DNA of 25,219 bases from Mnemiopsis leidyi (lineage: Eukaryota; Ctenophora; Tentaculata; Lobata; Bolinopsidae), in contig JH153377.1 of NCBI GenBank assembly GCA_000226015.1, positions 85,904-111,122 of the forward strand, given 5' to 3'. The notes beneath the pieces are model-generated. The model worked only from the letters and a program-made list of their open reading frames with translations, made no database searches and was not told where the DNA came from. Below are positions 10,367 through 21,400 of this stretch, one piece after another. The translations under genes were made by a program, and so were the position numbers. Every line of letters begins with the position of its first letter. Position 1 is the first letter of the stretch.

Positions 10367-10739
10367 AATGGATAAAACGAAACTTCATATTATAGCGAGT
10401 AAGATCTGCAATTTATTACAATTAACTACATATTACTTCAGTTGAAAAATTTTGCCATTAAATAAAAAGCAGACTTTCATTAACCATTAAAGCCAAAGAA
10501 ATCGACGAGTGAGGTTTTAGCACAATTTTCACAGTTCATAGCGCCAATCGAGATCACGTTGGAGTAAAATACGGTCAGTGTGCTCTAAAATGACCTTATT
10601 AAGTATCGCTTTGTGAAATTGAAAGTATCCTTTGGACCTTTGAGCAGCTGCCAGCCACCAAAACTAATGCCGAGTCTCAAATTGAAGTGGGGGCACAATG
10701 GAACAGGTGCCGAGATGAGATCAGGATTCTTTGAGATAT

Positions 10740-10740
<1 letters not shown>
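10367..10740. other. Non-coding stretch
   Basis: AT-rich sequence between the 42-bp array and the GA microsatellite. No coding or structural signal seen. Confidence 0.5.
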
Positions 10741-10815
<75 letters not shown>

Positions 10816-10855
10816 NNNNNNNNNNNNNNAGAGAGAGAGAGAGAAATAAGGAGAG
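10741..10855. repeat. GA microsatellite with assembly gap
   Basis: A near-pure GA run interrupted by 14 unknown bases at 10816-10829, then continuing and decaying into GA-rich sequence. The gap is an assembly artefact of the repeat. Fourteen is unlikely to be the true missing length, so downstream coordinates are uncertain relative to the real chromosome. Confidence 0.95.
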
Positions 10856-11460
10856 AACCAGAGAGAGAATAAACAGAATGAGGGACACCTCCCTCATAAA
10901 TTGCAAATGAATTAGAAAGAGATTGGTTTGGTAAGGTAGTGCTCCCTGCCTACTATTACTGGGGGGTCACTAGCAGGTCGTCACCCTGATTGTTGCGTAG
11001 GACGTCTACTGTCAGACAAACAACTCGCAATTAGTTCAGAACTTAATCTGTAGTGTCAGTTGATGTCCTATTATTAATATGGAGTGTAAGCCCTTGAGCT
11101 AAGCGGACCAAGATTGTTTTGTTATTAAGGTGTGTTTATTTCATGGCAAGTTTTAAGGAGAGTTTTCCAGCAAAAAATGGAGTCCAAGCTAAACTGGCCT
11201 GAGTAGATGAAAATTTTTCAATCTAACGCGGTTTGGGACCGACGTCAGCACTCAACAAATTTCAAAACCATTTTTTAATGAATTGAAAATTGACACCTAA
11301 CTGTGAAATGACAAATCCACGGTTTTACTAGATTGATGTGAAACCTTTTCATTCAGCTTTTCCCTGGCGTAATAATACGAAGGGCCGTGTTAAGCAGCTC
11401 AACAATCTGAAATCTGAAAATTGAGGCCCCCCGGAGTGACCTAATCCCCATTTCCTAGAA
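10856..11460. other. Upstream region of gene A, nothing recognised
   Basis: Mixed-composition DNA with several short GC-richer patches (about 10940-11000). No ORF, repeat or RNA signature. May contain distal promoter or 5' UTR of the following ORF. Confidence 0.45.
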
Positions 11461-11468
11461 TCATATAA

Positions 11469-11490
11469 TCACGTGACCAACGATTTTATA
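11469..11490 (+). promoter_or_regulatory. Possible gene A promoter elements
   Basis: A palindromic E-box TCACGTGA (11469-11476) is followed by a TATA-like TTTTATA (11484-11490), about 140 bp upstream of the gene A start codon. The order and spacing would fit a core promoter, but both motifs are short and the transcription start is not visible. Confidence 0.3.
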
Positions 11491-11627
11491 ACTCTGGCAG
11501 CTGGACGAAATAAATGTGTATCTATTGTTTATATTGACTTGTTTAATGTTTAAAGCCTTCAGCAAGCAGTTTAATGGTATTCGCTAGCATCAATATCGAC
11601 ATTGACATGTAATCACAGAACAGTCAG

Positions 11628-12569
11628 ATGGTATTGAGTGTGATATTTGGAGAGGAGCCCGAAGAAGCACCACCGCCGCCACCACCACCACCGCCAACAC
11701 GATCAGAGAAATTCAAAGCAGCTGTTCAAAAGCAAGTTACAAACGTAAAGGAGTCTTACGAGTATCAAAAAAAGAAGAGAGAAACGAAAAAACGTTTCAA
11801 AGGAGTCGGTGGTAATTCATTAAGTTCCTCTTCCGCTGACGCATCTGATTATCGACACGACAAGTTTGAGGTGCTGCCAACCCGGGACCAGGCACCTCAG
11901 GTAGAAGCACAAGGTTATCAGCCACACGATATCGACTACTGGAACGGTATGTCTCATCACACCAACAAGTACAATCAGACAGACAACAGGACCACTTACA
12001 GTAAGAAGACCGCCACCTTTAAGTCCGCCGGCAAAGGGAGCACCATCCCGAATGTTACTCCACAGACTGTTAACAGCCAATACAATCTGCCCGAGACCAA
12101 GAGATATGAAACTCTAAGAAACGAGACAATCAAACAAGAAACTTTGAGACAGGATGCAAGGCAGTTCAACCCACCAAGTCGAGGTCCAAGTGACTGGGAG
12201 TATCTGGACAGCAAGCCCGGGAATTTACAAAATAGAACTTTGAGAAAAAGCGGGGGCACGTTCGCTCGCACCGATCAGCGACGGCGTCACTATGAGGAAC
12301 CTGACACGGACGGCGCCCTCTACGACGACAGGATATCTTTACAAACGAACAAGATTCACCACGCCGCCAGGACAAACGACGAACACCTTCGTGTCCTGGA
12401 GCAGGAGGAGCGTGAGAGGAGGAGAAACGCGGCCCGCCGCCGACGTACAACTCTCGCTGAGGACGTCATATCAGGGGCTGCCAAATGTTCCCAAGCGATC
12501 ATCGGGCTGTTTAACAGAATAAAAATATCGTTTTTGTACATGTGTGGGGTTTGTCATAACTCGGCTTAA
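11628..12569 (+). CDS. Gene A: 313-residue basic, proline-tract protein of unknown function
   Basis: The only ORF in the window clearly beyond chance length, with higher GC than its flanks. An in-frame TAA at 11610 supports the ATG at 11628 as start unless a splice acceptor lies in the 15 bp between. Layout: acidic stretch (9-13), nine consecutive prolines (15-23), a basic probably helical segment (41-59, KKKRETKKRF), serine run (64-69), a polar central region, an ETLR/ETLRQ helical repeat (161-177), and a strongly charged Glu/Arg segment (258-273) with a nuclear-localisation-like RRRNAARRRR at 265-274. The last ~25 residues are more hydrophobic and Cys-containing, unlike the rest. No signal peptide, catalytic motif or known domain is recognised. 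The proline tract could bind SH3, WW or EVH1 domains (inference). An AATAAA at 12518 followed by a GU-rich string lies inside the ORF, so the 3' end may be spliced or the last residues may be intronic read-through. Probably an intracellular, largely disordered protein. Confidence 0.75.
   Translation: MVLSVIFGEEPEEAPPPPPPPPPTRSEKFKAAVQKQVTNVKESYEYQKKKRETKKRFKGVGGNSLSSSSADASDYRHDKFEVLPTRDQAPQVEAQGYQPHDIDYWNGMSHHTNKYNQTDNRTTYSKKTATFKSAGKGSTIPNVTPQTVNSQYNLPETKRYETLRNETIKQETLRQDARQFNPPSRGPSDWEYLDSKPGNLQNRTLRKSGGTFARTDQRRRHYEEPDTDGALYDDRISLQTNKIHHAARTNDEHLRVLEQEERERRRNAARRRRTTLAEDVISGAAKCSQAIIGLFNRIKISFLYMCGVCHNSA
12518..12553 (+). terminator. Possible polyadenylation signal inside gene A ORF
   Basis: AATAAA at 12518-12523 is followed about 18 bp later by TGTGTGGGGTTTGT, the usual hexamer plus GU-rich downstream arrangement. 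It precedes the ORF stop at 12567, so use of this site would remove the stop codon unless the transcript is spliced differently. May be coincidental in AT-rich DNA. Confidence 0.3.
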
Positions 12570-15227
12570 ACTTATTTGGTATTAGCGAAACTTCAGATCA
12601 AACTTCGGCAGACACACATGTTATTAAACTCTACGAAAGGATCTCTATTTACGACAACCAAAAAAAGCACGTTAACGATGCTCGACTTCATCAGATATTA
12701 GCAGAACGGGCGTTGTTCAACCTAATATCATATCATATTGCACGAACGGCTTCAGCAATTATCGACAGTAGGCCTATCGAAAAGGCTATTAGCAGGACAC
12801 ATGTTAAAAGCATTAGGCTCATTACGGTTACCAGTTCATCATGGCCACGTTAAACAGCAGACATGATTTGGTAAGAATGAGCCACGTTAGGGTCTACCGT
12901 CTCCCAGCCAACTGTAGGTCTTGTGCAGCTCACACCATGAACCGCTACTTCTCCATCTTCACCAGAGCGGAAATGTAGTCTTGTACGATTCCGCTGCTTT
13001 CCTATAACGCTGCGTCAACAGCAATTACGAGAAATCAACTGATTGGAATTGGAAGGTGCGGTGTATAAAATGTGCTAGCAAAGCTTCATTTGCCAATATA
13101 CCACAGTGGTGAATCACAATTTCAATGTGTTACTCCTACTAAAAGGGTTGCTCCAGATACAGCAAAAATAGCGGATATTACTTATTAGCGGTACTCTTTT
13201 AGACTTAACTCTCGAACGCCCCAACCGCAACTAAATGCTTTTCCGTCGCCTCGACTTCAAATACAACTCAAGCTGCACGGGACAGCAATCTATTCAAGTT
13301 CAACGAACTGCATATTCTAGAATTGGGATTACTTGGAAAGAAGCTACCAGCGTTATCTCTTCGATCACCATTTACTTTAAGAAGTTAGAGTGAAATAGTT
13401 TACATCAAATCCGAGCACCGGAAGTTGTTTTATCGATCTATCTCAACTGGCCTATCTTCAATATTCAACAGAAGCAAGAAAATTCTCGTTATAAAATGAG
13501 AAAACGCAGCATGTCAGCGTGCGAGCAGGTAATCTGTAAAATTAAAGGAGCGAGATATTTGGCTGTGTAGAGAAATGTGGTGATGTGCGAATCTGCGAGC
13601 CGATAATAAAGGGTCGTTTAGATAACCAGCTAAGTAAACCAGACTACGGGACCAATGACAGAGAGCTCCATATCAGTCCATCATCTTGTTGTTAGAGTGA
13701 ACCAGGAGTCGCCGCCGTTTTGTGACTGTATAGATGCAGCTGCTACGGGGTTGGCACCATTTTCGTATTCAGCAGTGAATGTTCAGGACTCGCCTCGAGG
13801 TGCAGATACAGTTATTATAAATGGACAAGAATGCACCGCACGCAATTTCATTTAGGTATTTGCTCCATTTGATCTTCTCCAATTATCCCTTTTGCAGAGA
13901 CGTTAACAGCTTTATCTCTGAAAATCATACACTCATCACTTTGGGATGAATCTTCTTTGTGGCTGGTGCAGAGTCAAATCTTGAAAATAATCGAGTAGAT
14001 AATATCTATAGTAGATATAAGCTGAATGCTGCTTGGAATGTCTTACTCATCTCAATACTATCAGGTAAATTTTCTGAAAGAAATAACAGCAGGAATGTTG
14101 TGCTAGTAACGAATGTCTATTGGAACCCTATAGTCAATAGCCAAAGTAGATAGAGCTATCGCCTGTTTAAGTGTTGAAATTTTAACTGAAGGACCCGGTT
14201 ATACCATATTTGTACATATAATCGAGAAGTTTACCCCCAAATATTTATGATTTATTCTATATGACGCCAAGTAATTTTGATTAACTATTATTGTTTGCTT
14301 GCCGAGAAGAGCAGAATACTTTAGCAAACGTACGAAGGTCAATCAAGAATTAAAAATGTTATTTATACTACTGCATTTATCGAAAATGGTGAACCTTTGA
14401 GCATTAAAATGAATTTGATAAGAGACTGAGCCCATGAAATGGATTAGAAAACGATATATCGTGGATTATAGTAGGCTAATCATGACTCAAGGTAATTAAG
14501 ATAAATGACAGAATCTATTTTTAGATTATTTTTACTGTAACTGAACGAAAAGGTAAAAGGTAAAAAATCAAGCTTTTTCAATCAAAACAGCAAAAGAGCA
14601 GGATGTTTTTGAACAATTTTAAAATGCTATTGTCAAATGTCAATGATTTTAATATAACTACTTTGTGAGTGGGATTGCTGCAATTGTCGCTTTACTGCCA
14701 AGTGCTGTAGGACCACGCCTGACTTAAGACGAGGACCAAGAAAGGAGGATCTAGTTTCGACATGGTCGGGTGGTCAGGGCACATAGAACTTCTGTAATTA
14801 GACAGGTATATAGACACGTCACTCTCCCAACACTACCTACAGCGATAGTCATAATAAACCCCCCGCAATCGTGAACCTGTGATATATCTGTACTTATCAG
14901 TGCAGCTGCTTAGTCTGGTCCCCCGGCTTAAGGGTCACCCAATCACGACTTATCGTTCCCCATGTGCCTTGTATAGCCAGCTTGATTAACCCCGTAGAGC
15001 AGGCCGCCTGAACCCCAGCCTAATGGACAAACTGACTAGTGCACACTCGCGTAAAGATTTTCATTACCACCCGATCAGATTATTAAAGCTCCTAATGTGG
15101 TCTCAAAAGTAGATCTTAAAGATATATATATATAGAGAGAGCACGATAGATCTAATGTGGCCAGGTACTAATTTAATTCGTCTTTGTTTAGTTGATGGAA
15201 GTGAGATAGCGGTACCGGGATCGCAAG
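12570..15227. other. Between gene A and gene B
   Basis: No long ORF or repeat array. Two splice-site-bounded open segments are weak exon candidates: about 12832-12870 (contains ATGGCC, donor GTAAGA) and 13472-13528 (reads KQENSRYKMRKRSMSACEQ, acceptor TTCAACAG, donor GTAATC). The nearest AATAAA after gene A that I noted outside the ORF is near 13606. A short TA/GA microsatellite at 15121-15141 precedes gene B. Confidence 0.45.
13472..13528 (+). CDS. Candidate 57-bp cassette exon (low support)
   Basis: A pyrimidine-containing acceptor (CTTCAATATTCAACAG) is followed by 19 open codons and donor CAG|GTAATC. Length is divisible by three and both borders are phase 0, the same class as all gene B exons, and the residues are basic and polar like theirs. 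It lies upstream of the gene B start codon, so it would have to belong to gene A, to an alternative 5' exon (an internal ATG is at 13496), or be chance. No independent evidence. Confidence 0.2.
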
Positions 15228-15332
15228 ATGGTCAGGTTTGGCTTCAGCACGAAGAAGAAACAGAGGAAGAAAACGAAGGCCGAGTTGTGGCAGGAGAGCG
15301 CCGCTATCGAGCAGCAGCGGGCGGGAAAACAG
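15228..15332 (+). CDS. Gene B exon 1 (start): basic N-terminus
   Basis: ATG at 15228 opens 35 codons reading MVRFGFSTKKKQRKKTKAEL, then WQESAAIEQQRAGKQ, ending at CAG|GTGTAG. An in-frame TAG lies 21 bp upstream (15207), so this ATG is the start. A pyrimidine-rich acceptor-like site (CTTTGTTTAG) just before 15192 could begin a 5' UTR exon. The segment is GC-rich against an AT-rich background and has a hydrophobic start followed by a dense Lys/Arg cluster (residues 9-17), which could be a nuclear-localisation or membrane-contact patch (inference). Junction is phase 0, matching exon 2. No family recognised. The GTGTAG donor is non-ideal after position +3, the main weakness of the call. Confidence 0.62.
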
Positions 15333-15573
15333 GTGTAGTGCCGATGACATGATTATTATTCACCTTAGTAATATTTTACTATACGTTTTATTCAAGTGTT
15401 ACAAGTGTTATATTATTTTTGCAGTTGCACCTCCTACTGCCTTATATCTTGACAGTGTAAAGGAATTGTCATAATTTCTACTTTGATAAATGATACGCTG
15501 GTTACCGAACATTCATAAAATTTTGTGTCCATCAAATCCGCAGCTGCAGTTTAACGGGGGTTCTTATCAAGAG

Positions 15574-15636
15574 TGCACGTGCAGCGCTGTCACGTGTCAG
15601 TAATGGCACGTGTTACTGGTGAACTGTGCACGTGCA
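15574..15636. promoter_or_regulatory. Cluster of four CACGTG E-boxes in intron 1
   Basis: CACGTG occurs at 15576, 15591, 15607 and 15629, four sites within 59 bp. The outer two are embedded in the identical 10-bp palindrome TGCACGTGCA, and the third sits in a larger dyad AGTAA...CACGTG...TTACT. CACGTG is the canonical site for bHLH-ZIP factors (MYC/MAX, USF, MITF/TFE, CLOCK/BMAL class). Located 240-300 bp inside the first intron of gene B, a common place for an enhancer or alternative promoter. Function is inferred. Confidence 0.5.
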
Positions 15637-16028
15637 TTGTCACTATCACGCGCATCTTGTAATCGTAAGCTTGATTACGTATCGACATGTGTCTCTAAAT
15701 AGGTTTTTCTGACTCGAATGGACGGTGTTGGATAATGTTGTCGTAAAGGTCTTATTCCTGCACTTAGCTGTTTACAAATTATACTCATACAGGGGCTTTT
15801 CTCTACACTAAATAAAAGTGAAAATGATTGGCTTACTAAAGGACGTCATATTGCAAATGTCATAACTTGATATTTGTTTTAAGAAATTCAACACTGACGC
15901 TGATAATTGATGAGTATTTAAACATTTTTCCGATCGCGAGCATTAAGGGCTAAGATTATAAAAACGTCAGATGTAGGCATGTAGCGCATGACGCACACAT
16001 TAATGATTCAGCCAGTCCAAGCTTAGAC

Positions 16029-16231
16029 ACCTGACTATACGTCCTAGTGCATTAAAATCTGAAAAGTGAGCCTGACTTACTGACTATACTATACTATACG
16101 TCCTGACTATACTACACGTCCTGACTATACTATACACCTAACTATATTATACGTCCTGACTATACTATACGTCCTGACTATACTATACGTCCTCGATACA
16201 TTGGTAGTGCATTGAAATCTGAAAAGTGAGC
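16029..16231. repeat. 18-bp tandem array with flanking direct repeats
   Basis: Units of CGTCCTGACTATACTATA recur at least six times between 16082 and 16194 with minor variants. One isolated unit (CTGACTATACGTCCT) also sits at 16031. A longer direct repeat, AGTGCATTRAAATCTGAAAA plus GTGAGC, lies on both sides of the main array, at 16045-16070 and 16206-16231, showing a second, larger duplication that includes array ends. Located in intron 1 of gene B. Confidence 0.88.
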
Positions 16232-18269
16232 AATTCAAGGTTATCTTAGCGCGTTGACGGCCTTTATACTCTTGCTCAGTTAAAACTGTCTTTCACGACA
16301 ATACAATTTTTGAAGCTTGAACCTCGTCCATTGTACAAAGACTCTAGGCATTTAGGAGCTTCAACTCATTAACGACACTTACTCCTATTCTTATATCAAT
16401 CATCATAGTTACTCAGTTACTCAGTTACAACACAATTCATTTCAATAAGGTCCTTTGTACATGCTTCGAAATTTAAAAAAATTTAGGCAATTTCGATACA
16501 AGCAACAAAAAAAGGTTAACAGTATGAATTGCACATTTGGTTGACTTCAAGACGTCATAAATGAACTTTTTCAATATTTAAAACCCTTTATATATGTGTT
16601 ACTAATAATAATTGAGGACCTCCGCTAGTCTCAACGTGATCTTGGAATAATTTTTGTTCCTGCATTCAAAGCAAAAAACTTGATAGGCCCGGAACACAAG
16701 TGACAAGCGGTACCTACTTTTTTGGTTGGAATACCACAGCTATAAACTAAGATAAAACAGTAAGCATACTAGTATAACGAGAAAATGATATGAGATGGTC
16801 CCATCAGAACCAAGATGCGGCTGGACTCCGGAGGCCGCGGGCTCCGCATGTTTTTGCAATCAAGAAAGAAAATTCATGGCGAAATAAGTAAAAACAACTT
16901 TGTTGGGGACTTTGAATCAGCGTCAATAGTTTGGTGATTGAAACCCAAATGCCCGAACAACTAAACAAATTATCACAATTAACACAGCCGTAATTCTTTT
17001 ACTTTATACGCTGTGAACTGCATGAGGTTATTACCAGATGATTCGGGGCACTGTGTCCACCGGATAATGGTGCATTAAAGCATTGTACATTGCAACATTG
17101 CAACAACACCCACTTAGATCTGTACAATCTCACGCAATGATCTATTTTGAGTACACACAATCACACTTTCCACGTGAGCGCAAATTTTGAATTGCACAAT
17201 CTTAGAACTCTTGTGGCTTTATGGACGCTATGTTCTATTTCGAGCACACAAAACACGATCCAACAAATGTTTAATTGCAAAACTCAGTGCGACAGTACCG
17301 AGTACGTCGTTTTTTACATTCTAAATACGCCTTTCTGGTAATTTCCTTTTGGAGTCTGACAGAAATAATAACTGAGCAAGGTAGCCACCTGACATTTTCA
17401 AGAGAAACAAACTCGTAGTTGAAAGTAAAAACTGAAGGTTTCTTTAAACTTTCTAAAAACTTTTGTCACAATGACACCGTTGACACGTGTACCGCACTAG
17501 AATTTGCTCACTATTTTTGTATTTAGAATTTGCTCACCTTGCCCAAAACAGTCAATAATCGTTGGCAAGAGTCCCAAAATTATTTATGACAATGAATCGA
17601 CGACAAAATAATTACTAAAACTTTTTCAACTAGAGTTGTTGGCGGCTGAATAAACCTCCGAGTTCGAATGTATTAAAAGGTTATTTGATGTCAGAATTCT
17701 CGGGTTGACCAATGCGAAACCAGATACGACCAATCAATTTTGAGAAACGCTGTCACAAGAATCAACATAGACAAGATTTCGACTCAACAATTAGAACGTC
17801 CATTACCTATCTGAAAAGTGCCCGATCGGACAAATAAAGAACAGCGCTTGCTAAGATTCATAGCAACAGTTGCTAAGCTGGGTTGCTAGACCTTCAATAC
17901 TCGCCGAATAAGGATCAACTAAAAAGCGTGTCGGCAGGATAGCTAGGACGAATGGACTATGTAAATTAGAGACGGAGCCAGCAGGGATATCGAAAGGTCG
18001 CCCACCTGTCAAATAACAAAGCTACCAATCTGGACGCCCCCAATTATATGGCGAAGTTTAATTATGACTAAAGCTATAACAACGGATTGAAACTGCATAA
18101 ACCATAATTAGAATATTCGTTTATTGTTAGCTGACGTTGTCATTGGTAAGCTTTATCGGTTGGTTACGGAGTTCAGACGACTAGACTGATAACTAGTAGC
18201 TGTATTCAAAAATAAAGGACCTGAGACGATTATTATGTCATTTTAATATTTTATCTTCAATATTTTCAG

Positions 18270-18491
18270 GAGTATCCCCCAGCACCAGCATCATTATCGA
18301 GCAGCTCCAAGTCCAGCTCTTCACAAAGTTCCAGAGATAAAAACAAGAAGAAAAGGAAGGGAAAACATAGCGGCTCAGAGGAAAATAATGAAGTCAGTTT
18401 GGTCAGGAATGATTCTCAGCTCAGTCATCCGGGATACGATCCCTTCTCGGGTAGGGCTGAGCTGTTGTATGACAAATTTTTCATAGCTCAG
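18270..18491 (+). CDS. Gene B exon 2: Ser-rich and Lys-rich segment
   Basis: 74 codons open throughout between a strong acceptor (TCTTCAATATTTTCAG) and donor CAG|GTAACA, phase 0 at both ends. The residues begin EYPPAPASLSSSSKSSSSQS, continue through a Lys/Arg block (DKNKKKRKGK) and end GYDPFSGRAELLYDKFFIAQ. There is no in-frame ATG near the acceptor, so plain ORF searches miss it. The serine run next to a basic block is typical of a disordered, phosphorylatable linker. The final 20 residues are more ordered and hydrophobic. No domain recognised. Codon choice is more GC-rich than the flanks, and splice signals plus composition make this one of the two best-supported exons. Confidence 0.75.
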
Positions 18492-21400
18492 GTAACATCT
18501 TAGAACGCCATGCAACACTTTATTAGACGATTCTAAGTACATAGCGATCGGATGTCGGAACCGAAAACCGTACATAACAATACAAAAAAGTTGAACACAA
18601 TATCCAAATTATAAGCAACGACGTAGAATCATACACGGCCCTTAGCCATGGGTATGAATCAGACAATGCGTTGTACGGTGATTGCGACTAGCAATTTGTT
18701 AATAGTGGTTTGAAGGTGAGAGGATTGTAAGAACGTTCTAGGCAACTATTTAACTGTAAACAGTATCCAAAATCGGCCGTGGCTCGGAGAGATAGATATC
18801 TTTGATCTGGTAATCAAATTGCTCAGCAAGATATTATTTTACATTGGTCAAGATCAGCCGCAAAGCAATACCATTTGCTATCCTTTAACTTAAAGGCTCC
18901 GGTTCTAATCAAGCCATAGAGGAGATTAGATGGTCCTAGAAAGTAAACAAAATATGTTGCTTGATCGCCGGGGCAGATCTTAAAATCACATTTACAGCAT
19001 CCTGGGCACCTGATAAACCGGTAAATTGCACCCTGACCAAACCATGGGCGACGCTTTCACTCTCCTTCTATATCGCTGCAGTTACAATCAACAGATTGTA
19101 TTTGTAGTATTTCTAGGCACCTGCGCGAAATCATCCGATAAGACATGCGCACCTGATAAGTCTAGATATCATGAGTTTAGGTGAAATGTAGAGTTGACGT
19201 TATCTTACCAACCGTGGCCTTTTAAGGCAATCCCCAGAAAACCAATCATATTACTGTACTAATGCAACTTGAGTTGATTCACTTCACTGCTACCAACAAA
19301 ATAAATCTATGCATAAGCCTTTACTTGCAACAGGATAACTAGTCGCCTAGGAGTCTAGACACCTTGAAGTCTAGACACTAAATGCAGAATATCAATTCTT
19401 TAATAATCTCTAATTCGGATGAATGAGTTCTTGCGAATCATCGCGTGTTTAATTAGCACAACCTAAACTACAACTACAGCATCATTCATTTATATTTAAT
19501 ATTTGAACAAAGAAAAGTTCGAAAATTATTTTAAGAGTCGTAAAAGAAATGTCATTTTCAGTTACTCATGTACTATGCTGAAATCTTAAACTTAAATTCC
19601 CGTTCAAGTGAACTTTTTAACGTTTCAAAATAAATTAAATTAATGATTTTCATACAAAACTAATTTGCCCTAAAACTACTAATTGAGAATGACATAGATT
19701 ATTTCTTGCACACGGCACAAAGTCAATAAATTGTTTCCTCGAGATCGAGTAACATAATACTTAAAGTAAAATTTATTGACGACCTATAAGCATTAATTTT
19801 AGTCACAAGTCCCTTGATTATAGCGCTCCGTGAAATATTAATTATTTATTAAATTAAGAAAGGCAAATTAATTACCTGAACACTGAACTATGACTTTGCT
19901 CCGTTGTTTCAACTGTTTAATTAAGGAGTAAATTATAAGTAAACTCAACAGTCGACAAAACACATGCCAAATGGCAGTAAACTGCAAAACTGTTTTGCGA
20001 AAACGTGTAAACAACCGCGTTGCAGATTTGCATTAGCTACACCTGTACCCAGGCTTTTACAGTTATACTGAAGGGGCTCCTTAAAGATTCCAGATCCTTT
20101 AACGAAGGCTCCTCATTTAACCCTCAATCACGATTTCCCGGTCATTCGGCTGAGTCAACCGAAGAAGATAGGAATGTTATACCATGAGAGGGCTAAGGCT
20201 GGAGGCAATGATAGGAGTGGCTCCAGTTTCGATACAATAGTAAACTGAAAAAGTCTGCTGAGTATTCTAAACAAAGATCAACAATTACAGTTGCATTGTA
20301 TTGGAATAGAAGTAAAAATAATTGTTAAGAGTGGAACAAAGGTAGATAGGATTCTGGATTTGACGTTACGAAGAGACATACCGACAGGCGACAAAAGGAA
20401 CAATACAGTAAATAAAATGGACACTAAATATCATAAAATATGATAAGGCTGCAAAAACGATTTGGAAAGCCGGCAATGATACCATGCTGAACAGTTTGGC
20501 ACGAGGCACCTGAAGGGACAACGACGCAGAACGCTCACTTATGTCTTATCGCGCTTAGGGAACAGGGAAACAACAGGCAACTCCTACACCCGTTAGAACG
20601 TCAGTGTACACAGATACACGCGTGGCGCCGTGAGGACTATAATAACACGCGTGTTGTGATTAAGAGTGCGTGTAACTGTGGGCAGTGCGCGGCTCCATCA
20701 ATGCACGTGCCAATTCATTTCACATTCGACATTTCTATTATCGTTTATCTATACTTTCACACTCTCTTATCTGTCGTCTGTCGATGCAAACATGGACAAC
20801 TTCGTTTGGTCTTGTAAATTGTTAGACATCCGCTCTCGTTGTTTCTCATCTGATTCTGAGAGTTTGGCCTTGGGAGTGACGATTGACGGATTGGGCCAAA
20901 TTTTATGATGCGATTTATATTATATTATATTATGAAAATCGCTTGAATTAAAAACAGGCTATATTCAGTAGCACATATTCAGTAGCACATCAGTATTCAG
21001 TATTAAGTTTCTCAATTCTCCTTTTGCTCGGAGAAAATTTTCAGAAATAGTTGATTGTATGTATTGTTGATTGTACATGGTAAATAGGAATAAGATTTTA
21101 AAAAGATTCCATAATACCAGCGGCTGCTATGTGCCGACTTTGAGGGTGATGTAGCTGTAAGGGTAGTGTCATGCTTGAATTTGAAATTCAATTTCAATTT
21201 TGATGGATTTACAGGGCATCTATCGGACAAATTACAAATCTGCGACGTTCAAAATTTGGCAATTATAATAAAAATTGGTGTCATTTTTCACTCGTCTTAT
21301 AGCCCTTTTAAAAATGTTAACTTACATTTGATCGCATAGGCATAGCAGTATGTAAATGATTCTTAAATGTCAATAATCTATGTGTCATGAAATAAGTTTG

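Larger units (their letters stand above)
15333..18269 (+). other. Gene B intron 1
   Basis: A 2.9-kb intron inferred between GTGTAG and a good acceptor (ATTTTATCTTCAATATTTTCAG). It contains the CACGTG cluster near 15.6 kb, an 18-bp repeat array near 16.1 kb, and a GC-rich hairpin island at 16815-16849 (ATGCGG ... CCGCAT arms enclosing CTCCGGAG and CCGCGG). It also has a duplicated TAGAATTTGCTCAC at about 17500-17537. The rest is unremarkable AT-rich DNA. An additional small exon in here cannot be excluded. Confidence 0.5.

Noticed and set aside
10104-10395. 69-codon ORFs in the 42-bp array
   Set aside because: They are products of a stop-free tandem unit whose period is a multiple of three, with no start context or splice signal.
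10721-10906. Minus-strand Leu-Ser repeat ORF
   Set aside because: It is the translation of the GA microsatellite, including unknown bases.
11820-12541. Several minus-strand and alternative-frame ORFs over gene A
   Set aside because: Shadows of a GC-rich coding region; their compositions (Cys/Arg/Pro biased) look like complements of the main frame.
20666-20908. 80-codon ORF as an extra gene B exon
   Set aside because: Fully explained by chance length; no acceptor or donor in phase 0 at its ends.
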